The translations under genes and the position numbers were made by a program. DNA of 64,000 nucleotides from Natronobacterium gregoryi SP2 (GTDB lineage: Archaea; Halobacteriota; Halobacteria; Halobacteriales; Natrialbaceae), in the NCBI RefSeq assembly GCF_000230715.2, contig NC_019792.1, forward strand, positions 620,001-684,000, in the 5' to 3' direction. Shown one piece after another: positions 17,731 to 25,670 of the stretch (positions are counted from its first letter, which is position 1; each line of letters opens with the position of its first letter). The notes beneath the pieces were generated by a model. It searched no databases and was not told the origin of the DNA. It was given only the letters and a program-made list of their open reading frames with translations.

Positions 17731-18216
17731 TCATTCGTCCTCGTAGAACTCGGTGTGTGGCTCGAGTGCATCCACTTTCGGCGGGTGCAGTTGTCGAACG
17801 ACGAAGACGTCGTAGACTCGCTCGGCAGCGACGTGGACGCCGACGCTCGTCAACGGCGTGACGACGCGCCCGACGTTGTCGCTGCCGAGGAAGACGACGC
17901 TGGGGTCGTACTCGAGTGCCAGCCGTTCGACGTGGTCGGCGATGCGGTCCTCCGATGGGAACTCTCGAATGCGGTCGTACTCGAAGGCGGCGTCGGGGGC
18001 GAGGTCCCCGACTTGCTCCCGGAGTCGGTCGACGGCGGCGTCGATGTCGTAGGGTTCGTCCTCGCCGATCCAGTTTTTCTCCCGTGCGTACCGGGTGCGT
18101 TCGGGAACGACCGTCACGGCGACGACGTCTTCCTCAAGAGCCCGGCCGTATTCGACGGCTCTGGCGAGTGCAGCTTCTGCGAGGTTCGATCCGTCGAACG
18201 GGACGACAAACGTCAT
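17731..18216 (-). CDS. Universal stress protein family protein
   Basis: 161 aa from ATG 18216 (GTG at 18231 is an alternative; the ATG fits a leaderless start after TTAATGT). UspA fold: MTFVVPFDGSNLAEAALARA at the start, a middle region with VVAVTVVPERTRY, and PSVVFLGSDNVGRVVTPLTS at the place of the GxRG...GS ATP loop. The loop is altered (no clear GxxG-S/T), so ATP binding is uncertain. Lies 42 nt downstream of the isomerase gene on the same strand. Confidence 0.82.
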   Translation of the reverse strand: MTFVVPFDGSNLAEAALARAVEYGRALEEDVVAVTVVPERTRYAREKNWIGEDEPYDIDAAVDRLREQVGDLAPDAAFEYDRIREFPSEDRIADHVERLALEYDPSVVFLGSDNVGRVVTPLTSVGVHVAAERVYDVFVVRQLHPPKVDALEPHTEFYEDE

Positions 18217-18258
18217 GGACGCGGCTTCCACGCCACGTACATTAACTCCGGAGGGTGG

Positions 18259-19008
18259 TCAGGCGTCTTCGAGTGCGGCCGTCGCCCGTTCTCCCGTATC
18301 CTGCAACAGCGCGAGGTCGTCGGTGAACACTTCGATTGCGACGGTGCCGTCGAAGCCGGCGAGGTGGTCGGTGACGATGCCGTAGTCGATCTCGCCAGCA
18401 CCGATCGGCAGGTGGGTGTCACCCCTGCTGCGGGCGTCGTGGACGTGGAGGTGCGAGACGAGATCGCCGTATCCCGAGAGGAACCGGTCGACGGCGTCGT
18501 TACCGTCTTCCATGTACGCGTGACCGATGTCGAAACAGACTGACGTGTCGGTTTCGCGCGCGAGGTCGCCAAGTACCGAGAGCGGGAGTCCCCGTTTCTG
18601 GTGACCGACGTTCTCCACGACGAGTTCGACACCTTCTGCCTCGGCCGCCGTGCCGATCGCCTCGAGCTGGGCCGCGAAGATCGGCCGAAGATCGGTGTCG
18701 TGGGGGTTGCGAGCGGTCCCGTGGAGAACGGCCTTTCGTGCGTCGACCGAGCCCGCCCACTCGAGTAGCCGTGACAGGTACTCCCGAATTGCGTCGTCGA
18801 TCTCGGGGACGGACGTCGCGACGACCTGTTTGAACGGGAGGTGGACACAGAGGTCGGCGTCCGAACCCTCGAGGACGGTCTCGAGTCGTTCGCTGTTGAT
18901 CGAGTCCATATCTGTTCCTTCACCGATCGATAGCTCCGCGAAGTCGAAGCCGTCGATGGTTCGTGCCGTTCGATCGATCGAGTCGCCTACGGTGAGCCCG
19001 AGGTCCAT
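18259..19008 (-). CDS. TIM-barrel sugar phosphate isomerase/epimerase-like protein
   Basis: 249 aa, AP-endonuclease-2/xylose-isomerase-like barrel. Metal ligands can be inferred: HLPF (His near residue 56), VLHGTARNPH, ELVVENVGH (Glu of strand 5), CFDIGHAYMED (Asp and His of strand 6), HLHVHDARSRGDTHLPIG (His residues of strand 7) and VAIEVF (Glu of strand 8). The substrate is unknown; endonuclease IV is less likely because the DNA-binding loops are short. Same strand as the downstream stress protein. Confidence 0.8.
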   Translation of the reverse strand: MDLGLTVGDSIDRTARTIDGFDFAELSIGEGTDMDSINSERLETVLEGSDADLCVHLPFKQVVATSVPEIDDAIREYLSRLLEWAGSVDARKAVLHGTARNPHDTDLRPIFAAQLEAIGTAAEAEGVELVVENVGHQKRGLPLSVLGDLARETDTSVCFDIGHAYMEDGNDAVDRFLSGYGDLVSHLHVHDARSRGDTHLPIGAGEIDYGIVTDHLAGFDGTVAIEVFTDDLALLQDTGERATAALEDA

Positions 19009-19120
19009 ACGTGTTCACGGGCCGGTGGCGTCATAGATTTTGTCCGACGGCGTGTGAGGTGAAGTGGCCCAGTGCTGTGGCGGCCGTGGTTTTTTACTCT
19101 CGCCGTGGTAGCGACTCTGG

Positions 19121-19564
19121 ATGAGGGGACTTCGCTGGATCAACCTGCCTGAAGCGGAACGAAACGAGTTTCTGGGAAACGGCGGGACGGGAGTGCTCGC
19201 GTTCGGGACTGGTCCCGACGAATCACCGACCGCGTTTCCGGTCTCCTACGGGTACGCCGCCGAAGCCGAAAGATTCTATTTCCGACTTTCTTTTTCTTCG
19301 GGAACCAGCAAAGAAGACGTCATCGACAACCCGGTCACACTCACCGTCTACGACGAAACTGACGAGGGCTGGCGTAGCGTCGTCGCGAGCGGACCGCTCG
19401 AACCGCTTTCCGACTTGCCAGAGGAGTCGATCGAAGTCCAGCAGATGTGGGCAGTCACAATTCCGACTATCGATATCTTCGATCGACCGCGAGACGAGAT
19501 TCCGTTCCAGGATTTCTGTCTGGACCCGAAGGCTATTACGGGTCGGAAAAGCGTTCCCGACTAG
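19121..19564 (+). CDS. Pyridoxamine 5'-phosphate oxidase-like flavin-binding protein
   Basis: 147 aa split-barrel protein. LRWINLPEAERNEFLGNGGT, VLAFGTGPDESPTAFPVSYG and FYFRLSFSSGTSKEDVIDNP are the FMN-binding strands of the PNPOx-like family common in haloarchaea (nitroimidazole-resistance/heme-utilisation branch). Physiological substrate unknown. Single gene, start at ATG 19121, divergent from the isomerase gene. Confidence 0.8.
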   Translation: MRGLRWINLPEAERNEFLGNGGTGVLAFGTGPDESPTAFPVSYGYAAEAERFYFRLSFSSGTSKEDVIDNPVTLTVYDETDEGWRSVVASGPLEPLSDLPEESIEVQQMWAVTIPTIDIFDRPRDEIPFQDFCLDPKAITGRKSVPD

Positions 19565-19643
19565 CCCAGGGGCACCCGGCCCCAGACTGCAAACGCCGAG
19601 AGTCGCTACAAAAGTTAACTCATCACAGCTCCAATAGATCAGT

Positions 19644-20087
19644 ATGTGTGCTCGCGTCACGGACGTCATGACTGAAAACGTCGTCACCTGTGAACGTGAT
19701 ACGTCTCTCGCGCCGGCGGCAAAGCGGATGGTCGAAGAGGAAGTCGGCAGCGTCGTCGTTACGAACGACGGGACGCCGTACGGAATCGTCACGGAATCGG
19801 ACGTCGTCTACGCCAGTTATCGTGCAGACCGACCGATCACGAAGATTCCGACGCGGAAGGTTGCGAGCCATCCACTCGAGACCGTCGAACCGACGGCCCC
19901 CGTTCGTCTCGTCGTCGACCGGATGCGTGAAGAGCAGATCAAGAAACTCGTCGTCGTCGAGGATCTGACGTTACGAGGGATCGTAACGACCTGGGATCTC
20001 GTCGATCACTATGGCGAGCTGACGGGCGAAGTCAAGACGATCCGTCAGCGAAGACAGCGGCGTGCCGACGAGTGGACGGGTCTGTGA
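19644..20087 (+). CDS. CBS-domain protein
   Basis: 147 aa with two CBS motifs forming one Bateman module: VTDVMTENVVTCERDTSLAP to GTPYGIVTESDVVYA (residues 5-50) and TRKVASHPLETVEPTAPVRL to LRGIVTTWDLVDHY (about 70-127). A basic tail RQRRQRRADEW follows. Such stand-alone modules sense adenine nucleotides and regulate partner proteins; the partner is unknown. It starts 79 nt after the PNPOx-like gene on the same strand. Confidence 0.88.
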   Translation: MCARVTDVMTENVVTCERDTSLAPAAKRMVEEEVGSVVVTNDGTPYGIVTESDVVYASYRADRPITKIPTRKVASHPLETVEPTAPVRLVVDRMREEQIKKLVVVEDLTLRGIVTTWDLVDHYGELTGEVKTIRQRRQRRADEWTGL

Positions 20088-20407
20088 GCTGTCCATCGAT
20101 TAGAGTGGGCTCCGGCTCGCACGCTCTCTCGCGAGACCCTGTCGACTCCTGTTGTGTTTAGCCGACAATACTACTGGCTCAGTCTGGCAGCCGGATCGTG
20201 AGTCGTCGTCGCAAATGTGGTCCGGAGTTGCTGTCCGTCGGTGTCTGTGAAACAGCGAATTACTCTGCTTGTACCGATACAGCGACATAGTAGTCTGTGG
20301 GTCGGGTCGGCCAGTCTCGAGGAAACCGTAGCGAGCGACTTCCTCGTTACACAGTATTGGAAATAGAGCACAATATATTAATACCTCCCCTCCGTACCAC
20401 GACGTGT
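20088..20407. other. Intergenic region with the VKOR promoter
   Basis: No gene seen. The end contains CACAATATATTAATACC (about 20370-20386), a strong TATA box 25-30 nt before the VKOR-like start codon. Confidence 0.5.
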
Positions 20408-21043
20408 ATGTCGACGAAAACCCGATCCATCCGATCCTTCGACTCCGAGTGGCAGTACTCCTCGAGCGTCTCGTTCCTGTTTGGGACGTTCGCGGCTGTC
20501 GCCGTCCTCGGTTGGCTGGTCAGTTCGCTGTTGACCGCAATCCACGTATTCGCACTCCCTGCAATACCGGCTGACGCGCCAGTGCAGGGAAGCATCGAGG
20601 TCATCACGAGCCAGTGGGCCTACGTGTTCGGCGTGCCCCTCGCGACGCTTGGTGCGTTCTACTACCTGCTCACGCTCGGATTCACGCTCTGGTGGTTCGA
20701 CACGCGTCACCCCCTGATCGTCAAGATCCTCACGCCGCTCACGGCGTCTGGCGTCGTCTTCTCGGCGTTTTTCGTCTGGCTCCAACTCGTTCCGATCGGT
20801 GAAATCTGTCCGTTCTGTATGATGTCGGCAGCCGCGACTGTGATCCTCTTCGGACTCGAGTTGGCGATCCTCCGACGGAGCGATGCACCGCCACTCTCCG
20901 AGATGGTTGGTGACGCTGGGACGTTGTTCGATCAGACCAACGTCGCCGTCGTCGTCATCCCGATGTTGATCGGTCTGGTCGCCATCGTCGGGATGTTCCT
21001 GATTCCGCTCCTGCCGCTCCCGGACCCGGTTCCGTTCGCGTAA
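20408..21043 (+). CDS. Vitamin K epoxide reductase (VKOR)-family membrane protein lacking loop cysteines
   Basis: 211 aa from ATG 20408, leaderless after a strong TATA box. Five hydrophobic segments. The VKOR redox motif CPFC lies in GEICPFCMMSAAATVILFG, and SQWAYVFGVPLATLGAFYY is the usual conserved helix. VKOR proteins reoxidise DsbA-like partners with quinone. The protein contains only the two CPFC cysteines: the loop pair normally found before the SxxA...G.P helix is absent (VQGSIEVITSQWAY in its place). It may use a different shuttle, accept electrons directly at CxxC, or be non-catalytic. A DsbA-like lipoprotein is encoded at 54651-55292. Confidence 0.82.
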   Translation: MSTKTRSIRSFDSEWQYSSSVSFLFGTFAAVAVLGWLVSSLLTAIHVFALPAIPADAPVQGSIEVITSQWAYVFGVPLATLGAFYYLLTLGFTLWWFDTRHPLIVKILTPLTASGVVFSAFFVWLQLVPIGEICPFCMMSAAATVILFGLELAILRRSDAPPLSEMVGDAGTLFDQTNVAVVVIPMLIGLVAIVGMFLIPLLPLPDPVPFA

Positions 21044-21207
21044 CCGACTTCTTTTCGCCGTCGGTCCGTCCGGTCTCGAGCGACGACCACGTCTCCGCGA
21101 AGTCAGCCGCTGGTCCTCATCGCGTAACCGTGGTACGTCGAATGTACATCGTGAAACGTCTCCGGATCTCGCAAGTTCGTGTGCCCTCGAGTCCTAACGG
21201 CGAACCA

Positions 21208-21245
21208 CGCCTGCACTGTGGGTCGAACCTGGTCGTGTCGACCGC
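21208..21245 (-). repeat. Fragment of a type II CTAG-bounded element
   Basis: GCCTGCACTGTGGGTCGAAC and CTGGTCGTGTCGACC match an inner part of the 88-bp type II element with a shortened middle. It ends where the type I element begins. Confidence 0.45.
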
Positions 21246-21329
21246 CTAGTTGAGAGTTTGCCCAAACCAATCACGATTCTCGATCAGAAGTAGAGTGCAC
21301 TAGTCAGAGTAGACATGGGACGCTACTAG
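21246..21329 (-). repeat. Type I CTAG-bounded element, partial copy
   Basis: Reverse-complement copy of the elements at 47451 and 62095, from CTAGTTGAGAGTTTGCCC through ATCACGATTCTCGATCAG to GGGACGCTACTAG. It lacks the outermost ~25 bp at one end. Its final CTAG is shared with the adjoining type II element. Confidence 0.75.
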
Positions 21330-21413
21330 TACCGTCCCAACCGTCGACTGACGGGTCGAATCGAGCCACACCGCCAGATTCGACCCATCAGTGCAGGCTT
21401 GGGCCGCCACTAG
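21326..21413 (+). repeat. Type II CTAG-bounded element
   Basis: 88 bp, CTAGTACCGTCCCAACC ... GGCTTGGGCCGCCACTAG, terminal inverted repeats with CTAG at both ends. Another copy at 38646-38733 in inverse orientation. Its right-end CTAG contains the TAG stop codon of the thioredoxin reductase gene. Confidence 0.85.
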
Positions 21414-22444
21414 TCGCTCGCTTCCGCGAGCAACTCCTGTGTGGCCTCGTCCGGCCGCTTATCGAGCCACTCCTCGGCGTCGAGGGCAGCCATACTTCCC
21501 GTGCCGGCGGACGTGATCGCCTGCCGGTAGTCGGGGTCCATCACGTCGCCCGCGCCGAAGACGCCCGCGACGGTCGTCTCGGTGGTCATCCCCTCGAGGG
21601 TCTCAAGGTGCCCGCTGTCGGACAGTTCGACTGGCGTGTCCTCGAGAAAGTCGGTGTTGGGGACGTGGCCGACGCCGTAGAAGATGCCGCCGACGTCGAC
21701 CTCTTCCCGTTCGACGTCGTTGCCGTCGTCTCGCTTCTCTTTCGGGCGGCCGTCGGGATGTGAGAGCAGTGTCGCACCGGTGACGCCGGTCTCCTGGCTG
21801 CCGTGGATCTCGAGCAGTTCGGTGTTCCAGCGGAACTGGATATCGTCGTGTTCGAGGGCGCGGTCGGCCATCACCTCGGAGGCCCGGAGCTCGTCCCGGC
21901 GGTGGACGACGGTGACACTCTCGGCGAACTTCGTGAGGAAGAGTGCTTCCTCCATCGCCGAGTCGCCGCCCCCGATCACGAGCACGTCGTCGCCACGGTG
22001 GAACGCGCCGTCGCAGGTCGCACACGTCGAGAGGCCATAGCCCATCAGTTCGTCCTCGTTCTCCGCGCCGACCCAGCGGGCGCTGGCACCGGTCGCGACG
22101 ATGAGTGCCCCCGTCCTGACGACCTCGCCGTTCGTGAGTGTGAGTTCGAACGGCCGATCCTCGAGAGTCGCGTTCTCGACGGTTCCGTGAGCGAACTCTG
22201 CCCCGAATCGCTTTGCTTGCTCTTTACCCCGCTGGATCAGCTCCATGCCGCCGACGCCTTCGGGAAAGCCCAGGAAGTTCTCGACGTCGGTCGTTAACGT
22301 CAACTGGCCGCCGGGTTCTGGGCCTTCGAGCACGAGCGGCTCGAGGTCGGCCCGTGCGGCGTAGACTGCTGCCGAGAGGCCAGCGACGCCGGAGCCGGCG
22401 ATCACTACGTCTCGAATTTCGGCCGCGTTGCCCGCATCGCTCAT
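21410..22444 (-). CDS. trxB: Thioredoxin-disulfide reductase
   Basis: 344 aa from ATG 22442-22444. FAD-binding GSGVAGLSAAVYAARADLEP, the redox motif CATC (STCATCDGAFHRGDD), NAD(P)-binding GGGDSAMEEALFLTKFAE and the C-terminal FAD motif GVFGAGDVMDPDYRQAITSA define a low-molecular-weight thioredoxin reductase. It reduces thioredoxin with NAD(P)H or F420-type donors; the pyridine specificity motif HRRDELRA favours NADPH. The start overlaps the thioredoxin stop by 4 nt, so trxA-trxB form an operon. The stop TAG lies inside the end of a repeat element. Confidence 0.93.
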   Translation of the reverse strand: MSDAGNAAEIRDVVIAGSGVAGLSAAVYAARADLEPLVLEGPEPGGQLTLTTDVENFLGFPEGVGGMELIQRGKEQAKRFGAEFAHGTVENATLEDRPFELTLTNGEVVRTGALIVATGASARWVGAENEDELMGYGLSTCATCDGAFHRGDDVLVIGGGDSAMEEALFLTKFAESVTVVHRRDELRASEVMADRALEHDDIQFRWNTELLEIHGSQETGVTGATLLSHPDGRPKEKRDDGNDVEREEVDVGGIFYGVGHVPNTDFLEDTPVELSDSGHLETLEGMTTETTVAGVFGAGDVMDPDYRQAITSAGTGSMAALDAEEWLDKRPDEATQELLAEASD

Positions 22445-22800
22445 TCGGTGTACTCGTCGATTAGGCCCCGCAGTCGGTCTTCGGGCAAGACACCGACGTG
22501 CTGTTCGACCTGTTCGCCGTCCGCGAACAGCAGGATCGTCGGCACACCTCGGACGCCGTAGTCGCCGGCCAGTAGCTGGTGTTCGTCGACGTCGACCTTC
22601 GCGATCACGGCGTCGGTTTCCTCGGCCAGCGTCTCGAGGACGGGCTCGAGCATCTGACAGGGGCCACACCAGTCGGCGTAGAAGTCCACGAGGACGACGT
22701 CGTGGTCGGTGACGACGTCGTCGAGGTGCTGCTCACCGTCGACGTAGAGTGGCTCGTCTGCAGGGGTGCCGTTCGTTCCACTGTGTGCATCAGTTGCCAT
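22441..22800 (-). CDS. Thioredoxin
   Basis: 119 aa from ATG 22800, preceded by GAGGTG and, further up, CCTTTAAACG as TATA box. Classical thioredoxin with VDFYADWCGPCQMLEPVLET, VDVDEHQLLAGDYGVRGVPT (cis-Pro) and LLFADGEQVEQHVG. A ~25-residue acidic extension precedes the fold. Cytoplasmic disulfide reductant, translationally coupled to its reductase. Confidence 0.93.
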   Translation of the reverse strand: MATDAHSGTNGTPADEPLYVDGEQHLDDVVTDHDVVLVDFYADWCGPCQMLEPVLETLAEETDAVIAKVDVDEHQLLAGDYGVRGVPTILLFADGEQVEQHVGVLPEDRLRGLIDEYTE

Positions 22801-22960
22801 CACCTCTTGATACGGCCCACTGCCGTTTAAAGGTTTGTGTTTATTGTACAATACAGTGGCGACGGTAGGAGAGCCGACGGACGGAGACACTCAGTTACGA
22901 GATAGACCCGGCCGTCCAGTCGATCCGCTTCCAGAGCAGTGACCTGCACAAGAGACGCGA

Positions 22961-24823
22961 TCAGACAGGCTCGAGTTCCGTCAAGGCCCTATCGTACGTC
23001 TCGTGGATGCGATCACGAGCCGACTCGTCGAGGTCGCGGCGACGTTTGACGTCGTACCCGTAGACGCCAGGTCCCTCGCGTAGGGCCTCTTGATCCTCTT
23101 CCCGAGCGGTAATCGTCTCGGACCGGAGCCGCGTTACGTCGGCGGCGTCGGCGTCGACGGCCCTGGCGTAGTCACGTTCGAGCCACTCCTCGACGCCGAT
23201 CGCGTATGCCTCCTGGACGACATCGCGGTATCGCTCCGGCAAGACGTTGTACGAACAGAACGGGACGACGCGACCGTCTGGCATTCCGTAGTGGACGCTA
23301 CACCGTTCGACCCGGTCGACGTCGTAGTTGTACGGGTCCATGAAGTGCATCATCCCGAGGAACAACGCGTTGCGATGGAACTCGACGAGACCGTCGTACG
23401 TCCCGGACCTGAGCGACTCGAGGAGCCACCGACCGAAGTGGACGTCGTCGGGTTCGGCCGATCGGTCCACGACTCGATACAACTCGTAGGCGAGACGCGT
23501 GCCGACGCGGGCCCGCTGGAGACGCCCGAGCGGCGCGTCGAACTCGTCAGCGAGCTCCTCGAGTGCCCGCAGGAACTCGTCGACGTCGACGAACTCCGTA
23601 ATCGGGACGAGACGATCCTCGTCGACGTACGCGTACGTTGCCATGCCACACGCAAAGTGTGCCGAAAGCTCGTAGAGCGGTCGCTCGTTCCACAGCCAGG
23701 AGAACGCGCTGACCGGGAGAACACTCGGGACCGGATACCACGCGTCGGCCGGAATCGCGCCGTTAGTGCCGTCCTCGATGGCGTGGATGGCATCGGGAAT
23801 GGTCACTCGCTGGGCGTGACGCTGGTGGTCGGGCATTCGGCCGACCAGCGAGACGGGCTGAAAGTTCACTCCTCGGACGACGTCGATGTTCGCAGCAGCG
23901 AACCGGATGATGTCGGCGAGTTGGTGGTCGTTCTGTCCGCCGATGACTGTCGGCACGAGGACGACCGGTAGCTGGGCCTCCCTGCAGGCACGGAGGGCGT
24001 CGGGCATCTCCCAGTAGTTTTTCGGGTTCGTTTCCGGGTCCACACCGTCGAAGCTCGTGTACAGGGTGTTGACCCCGGCCTCCCGGAGGTCGTGAGCGAG
24101 CGCGGTGTCGTCCGCCAACGTCGCACCGTGTGTGTTGAGCTGAATGTGGTCGACCACCTCCCCGACGGTCTCGACGACCTCGTCGATATCCTCACGCAAC
24201 GTCGGCTCGCCGCCGGTGAGCTGTATGGCGTTACAGCCGATCGGCTCTTCGTCGGCCATCGCCGCTGCCATCTCTCGAATCTGGGACTTCGTCGGCTCGT
24301 AGAGTGGGTCGTCTTCGCGGGCGTAGAAAAAGCAGTACCAGCACGAGAGATCACACCGATTCGTGACGGAGACGTTGCCGAGTCCGGTGTGGGACTCGTG
24401 TGCCGGGCAGAGTCCGCAATCGGTCGGACACGTGGGGACACCGTCCGGCTCGTGGTGAGACGAGCCGAGGTGGTCCGACTCGTCGTCCCACGCTCGAGCC
24501 CGATAATACAGCGACGCGTCCCGCCAGTATACGTCACGAATCTCGCCGTGGTCGTCACACACCTTGGCGAGCCGAATCTCGTCGGCGGCCTCGTAGACGA
24601 CCATCGGGACGAGCAGGTCGTCGTCTCGGTCGGCGGCGACGCAGTCAGGACAGAGACTGCCCGTCACCTTCAGGTACCGATCCGCGCCCGGCGCGATCCG
24701 CGACGCAAAATCGATCGCGTCCTCTCGCGAGAGTGGTGCGCGAGACGAGACGGTCACCTGTCTCGATCGACCCTCGTTTTGCTGTATTCTCTGCCCCGAT
24801 TTCGACGGTTGCTCCCCAGCCAT
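22961..24823 (-). CDS. Radical SAM protein with tetraether lipid synthase (Tes)-like architecture
   Basis: 620 aa. Order of features: CPDC and VCDDHGE (an N-terminal metal/FeS site, about residues 58-90), CPTDCGLCPAHESHTGLG (about 131-148), then the radical SAM cluster CDLSCWYC (CxxxCxxC, about 156-163), LTGGEPTLREDIDEVV for SAM binding, and a long C-terminal part with further cysteines (HFACGM, ERCSVHYGMP, VVPFCSYN). This arrangement is that of the MJ0619/Tes family, which joins the two isoprenoid chains of archaeal lipids into tetraethers or macrocycles. Haloarchaea mostly make diether lipids, so the actual substrate is open. Single gene. Confidence 0.8.
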   Translation of the reverse strand: MAGEQPSKSGQRIQQNEGRSRQVTVSSRAPLSREDAIDFASRIAPGADRYLKVTGSLCPDCVAADRDDDLLVPMVVYEAADEIRLAKVCDDHGEIRDVYWRDASLYYRARAWDDESDHLGSSHHEPDGVPTCPTDCGLCPAHESHTGLGNVSVTNRCDLSCWYCFFYAREDDPLYEPTKSQIREMAAAMADEEPIGCNAIQLTGGEPTLREDIDEVVETVGEVVDHIQLNTHGATLADDTALAHDLREAGVNTLYTSFDGVDPETNPKNYWEMPDALRACREAQLPVVLVPTVIGGQNDHQLADIIRFAAANIDVVRGVNFQPVSLVGRMPDHQRHAQRVTIPDAIHAIEDGTNGAIPADAWYPVPSVLPVSAFSWLWNERPLYELSAHFACGMATYAYVDEDRLVPITEFVDVDEFLRALEELADEFDAPLGRLQRARVGTRLAYELYRVVDRSAEPDDVHFGRWLLESLRSGTYDGLVEFHRNALFLGMMHFMDPYNYDVDRVERCSVHYGMPDGRVVPFCSYNVLPERYRDVVQEAYAIGVEEWLERDYARAVDADAADVTRLRSETITAREEDQEALREGPGVYGYDVKRRRDLDESARDRIHETYDRALTELEPV

Positions 24824-24956
24824 CGACGATCACCGTTCGATGATCGACGACGTGTGCCATCGAATACCGCCGCCGGGTTCTGTAAATTGGGAACGATACC
24901 AGTGTTTATTATAGTCGATCAAACAAGTTCGATCGTGAGTGCCCCGCGACGCGGTG

Positions 24957-25301
24957 CTACTCGTCGTCGCCAGCGAGCGCGACCGGGTCCGGATACGACT
25001 CGAGGTCGCGTACCTCTCGGGTCGTCCGTCCGTCGTCCGATTCGCGGTAGTGGTGTAGTTGAATCCACTCGATCTGGCGATTGTACCTGATTGCCACGCG
25101 CTCCCAGATCTCTCCGCCGTCGGCGTCGGGCTGGATCGAGCGCGTCTCGTAGGCCCGAATCTCGTAGTCGCCGTCGGCATACCCCATCACCTCGAGCGTC
25201 GTTCGCTCGGGTTCGAGTTCCGCCGCGGCGTACTCGAGGATGCGATCGGCGAGGGCGTCCAAAAGCGCGAGCGAGGGAACACCGTCGTCGCTGTTCGTCA
25301 T
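24957..25301 (-). CDS. Conserved haloarchaeal hypothetical protein
   Basis: 114 aa, acidic. Helical start (ALLDALADRILEYAAAELEP), then strands with VMGYADGDYEIRAYETRSIQ and RVAIRYNRQIEWIQLHHYRE. No recognised family or catalytic motif. It lies 133 nt upstream of the radical SAM gene on the same strand. Composition is typical of the genome and the start ATG is unambiguous. Confidence 0.6.
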   Translation of the reverse strand: MTNSDDGVPSLALLDALADRILEYAAAELEPERTTLEVMGYADGDYEIRAYETRSIQPDADGGEIWERVAIRYNRQIEWIQLHHYRESDDGRTTREVRDLESYPDPVALAGDDE

Positions 25302-25670
25302 CGGTCGAGAGTCACTGGCCGCATCGAAGCGGTGGTCGTCCGTCGCAGGGAGTGACGGACGTGATCGGAGCGATCACACGGTCGGGCTACCATCCCACTC
25401 GAGTTAACTCTTACAGGCAAACTCCCGTCCTCGGGGAGCACCACAGCGACGTCGGGAGCGAGGAGCGCAGTAGGGCGGGGAGACAGCCGTACGCCACGGC
25501 CACTCTCGATCGGTCGCCACGATTTCGACGGCTGCAGGCCCGGCGCTCGGAAGCCCCGTCGCAATCGGTGGTGCCGGACTCCGACGCGTTCGGTTCGAAC
25601 GTCAGCGGTGTCGCTCGAAAACTGACCGAAAACCGGCGGGTTTTACGCTCGCCATGCAGAGAGTACGAGT
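25302..25670. other. Intergenic region before metG
   Basis: No gene is convincing. It contains a GC hairpin-prone stretch (CTCCCGTCCTCGGGGAG at about 25422-25438, and AGGGCGGGGAG at about 25472). The metG promoter should lie at about 25640-25650 (GGGTTTTACG). Confidence 0.45.

Larger units (their letters stand above)
21044..21409. other. Intergenic region made of repeats
   Basis: No gene. It holds a partial type II repeat (about 21208-21245), a type I repeat (21246-21329) and a full type II repeat (21326-21413), chained through shared CTAG ends. Confidence 0.7.

Noticed and set aside
17445-17771. 108-codon minus-strand frame between pilin locus and stress protein
   Set aside because: Arginine/threonine-rich, overlaps the 3' end of the stress protein gene, no similarity seen.
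25415-25490. GC hairpins resembling the right end of haloarchaeal IS200/IS605 elements
   Set aside because: No tnpB or tnpA remnant is present and the resemblance is from memory only.
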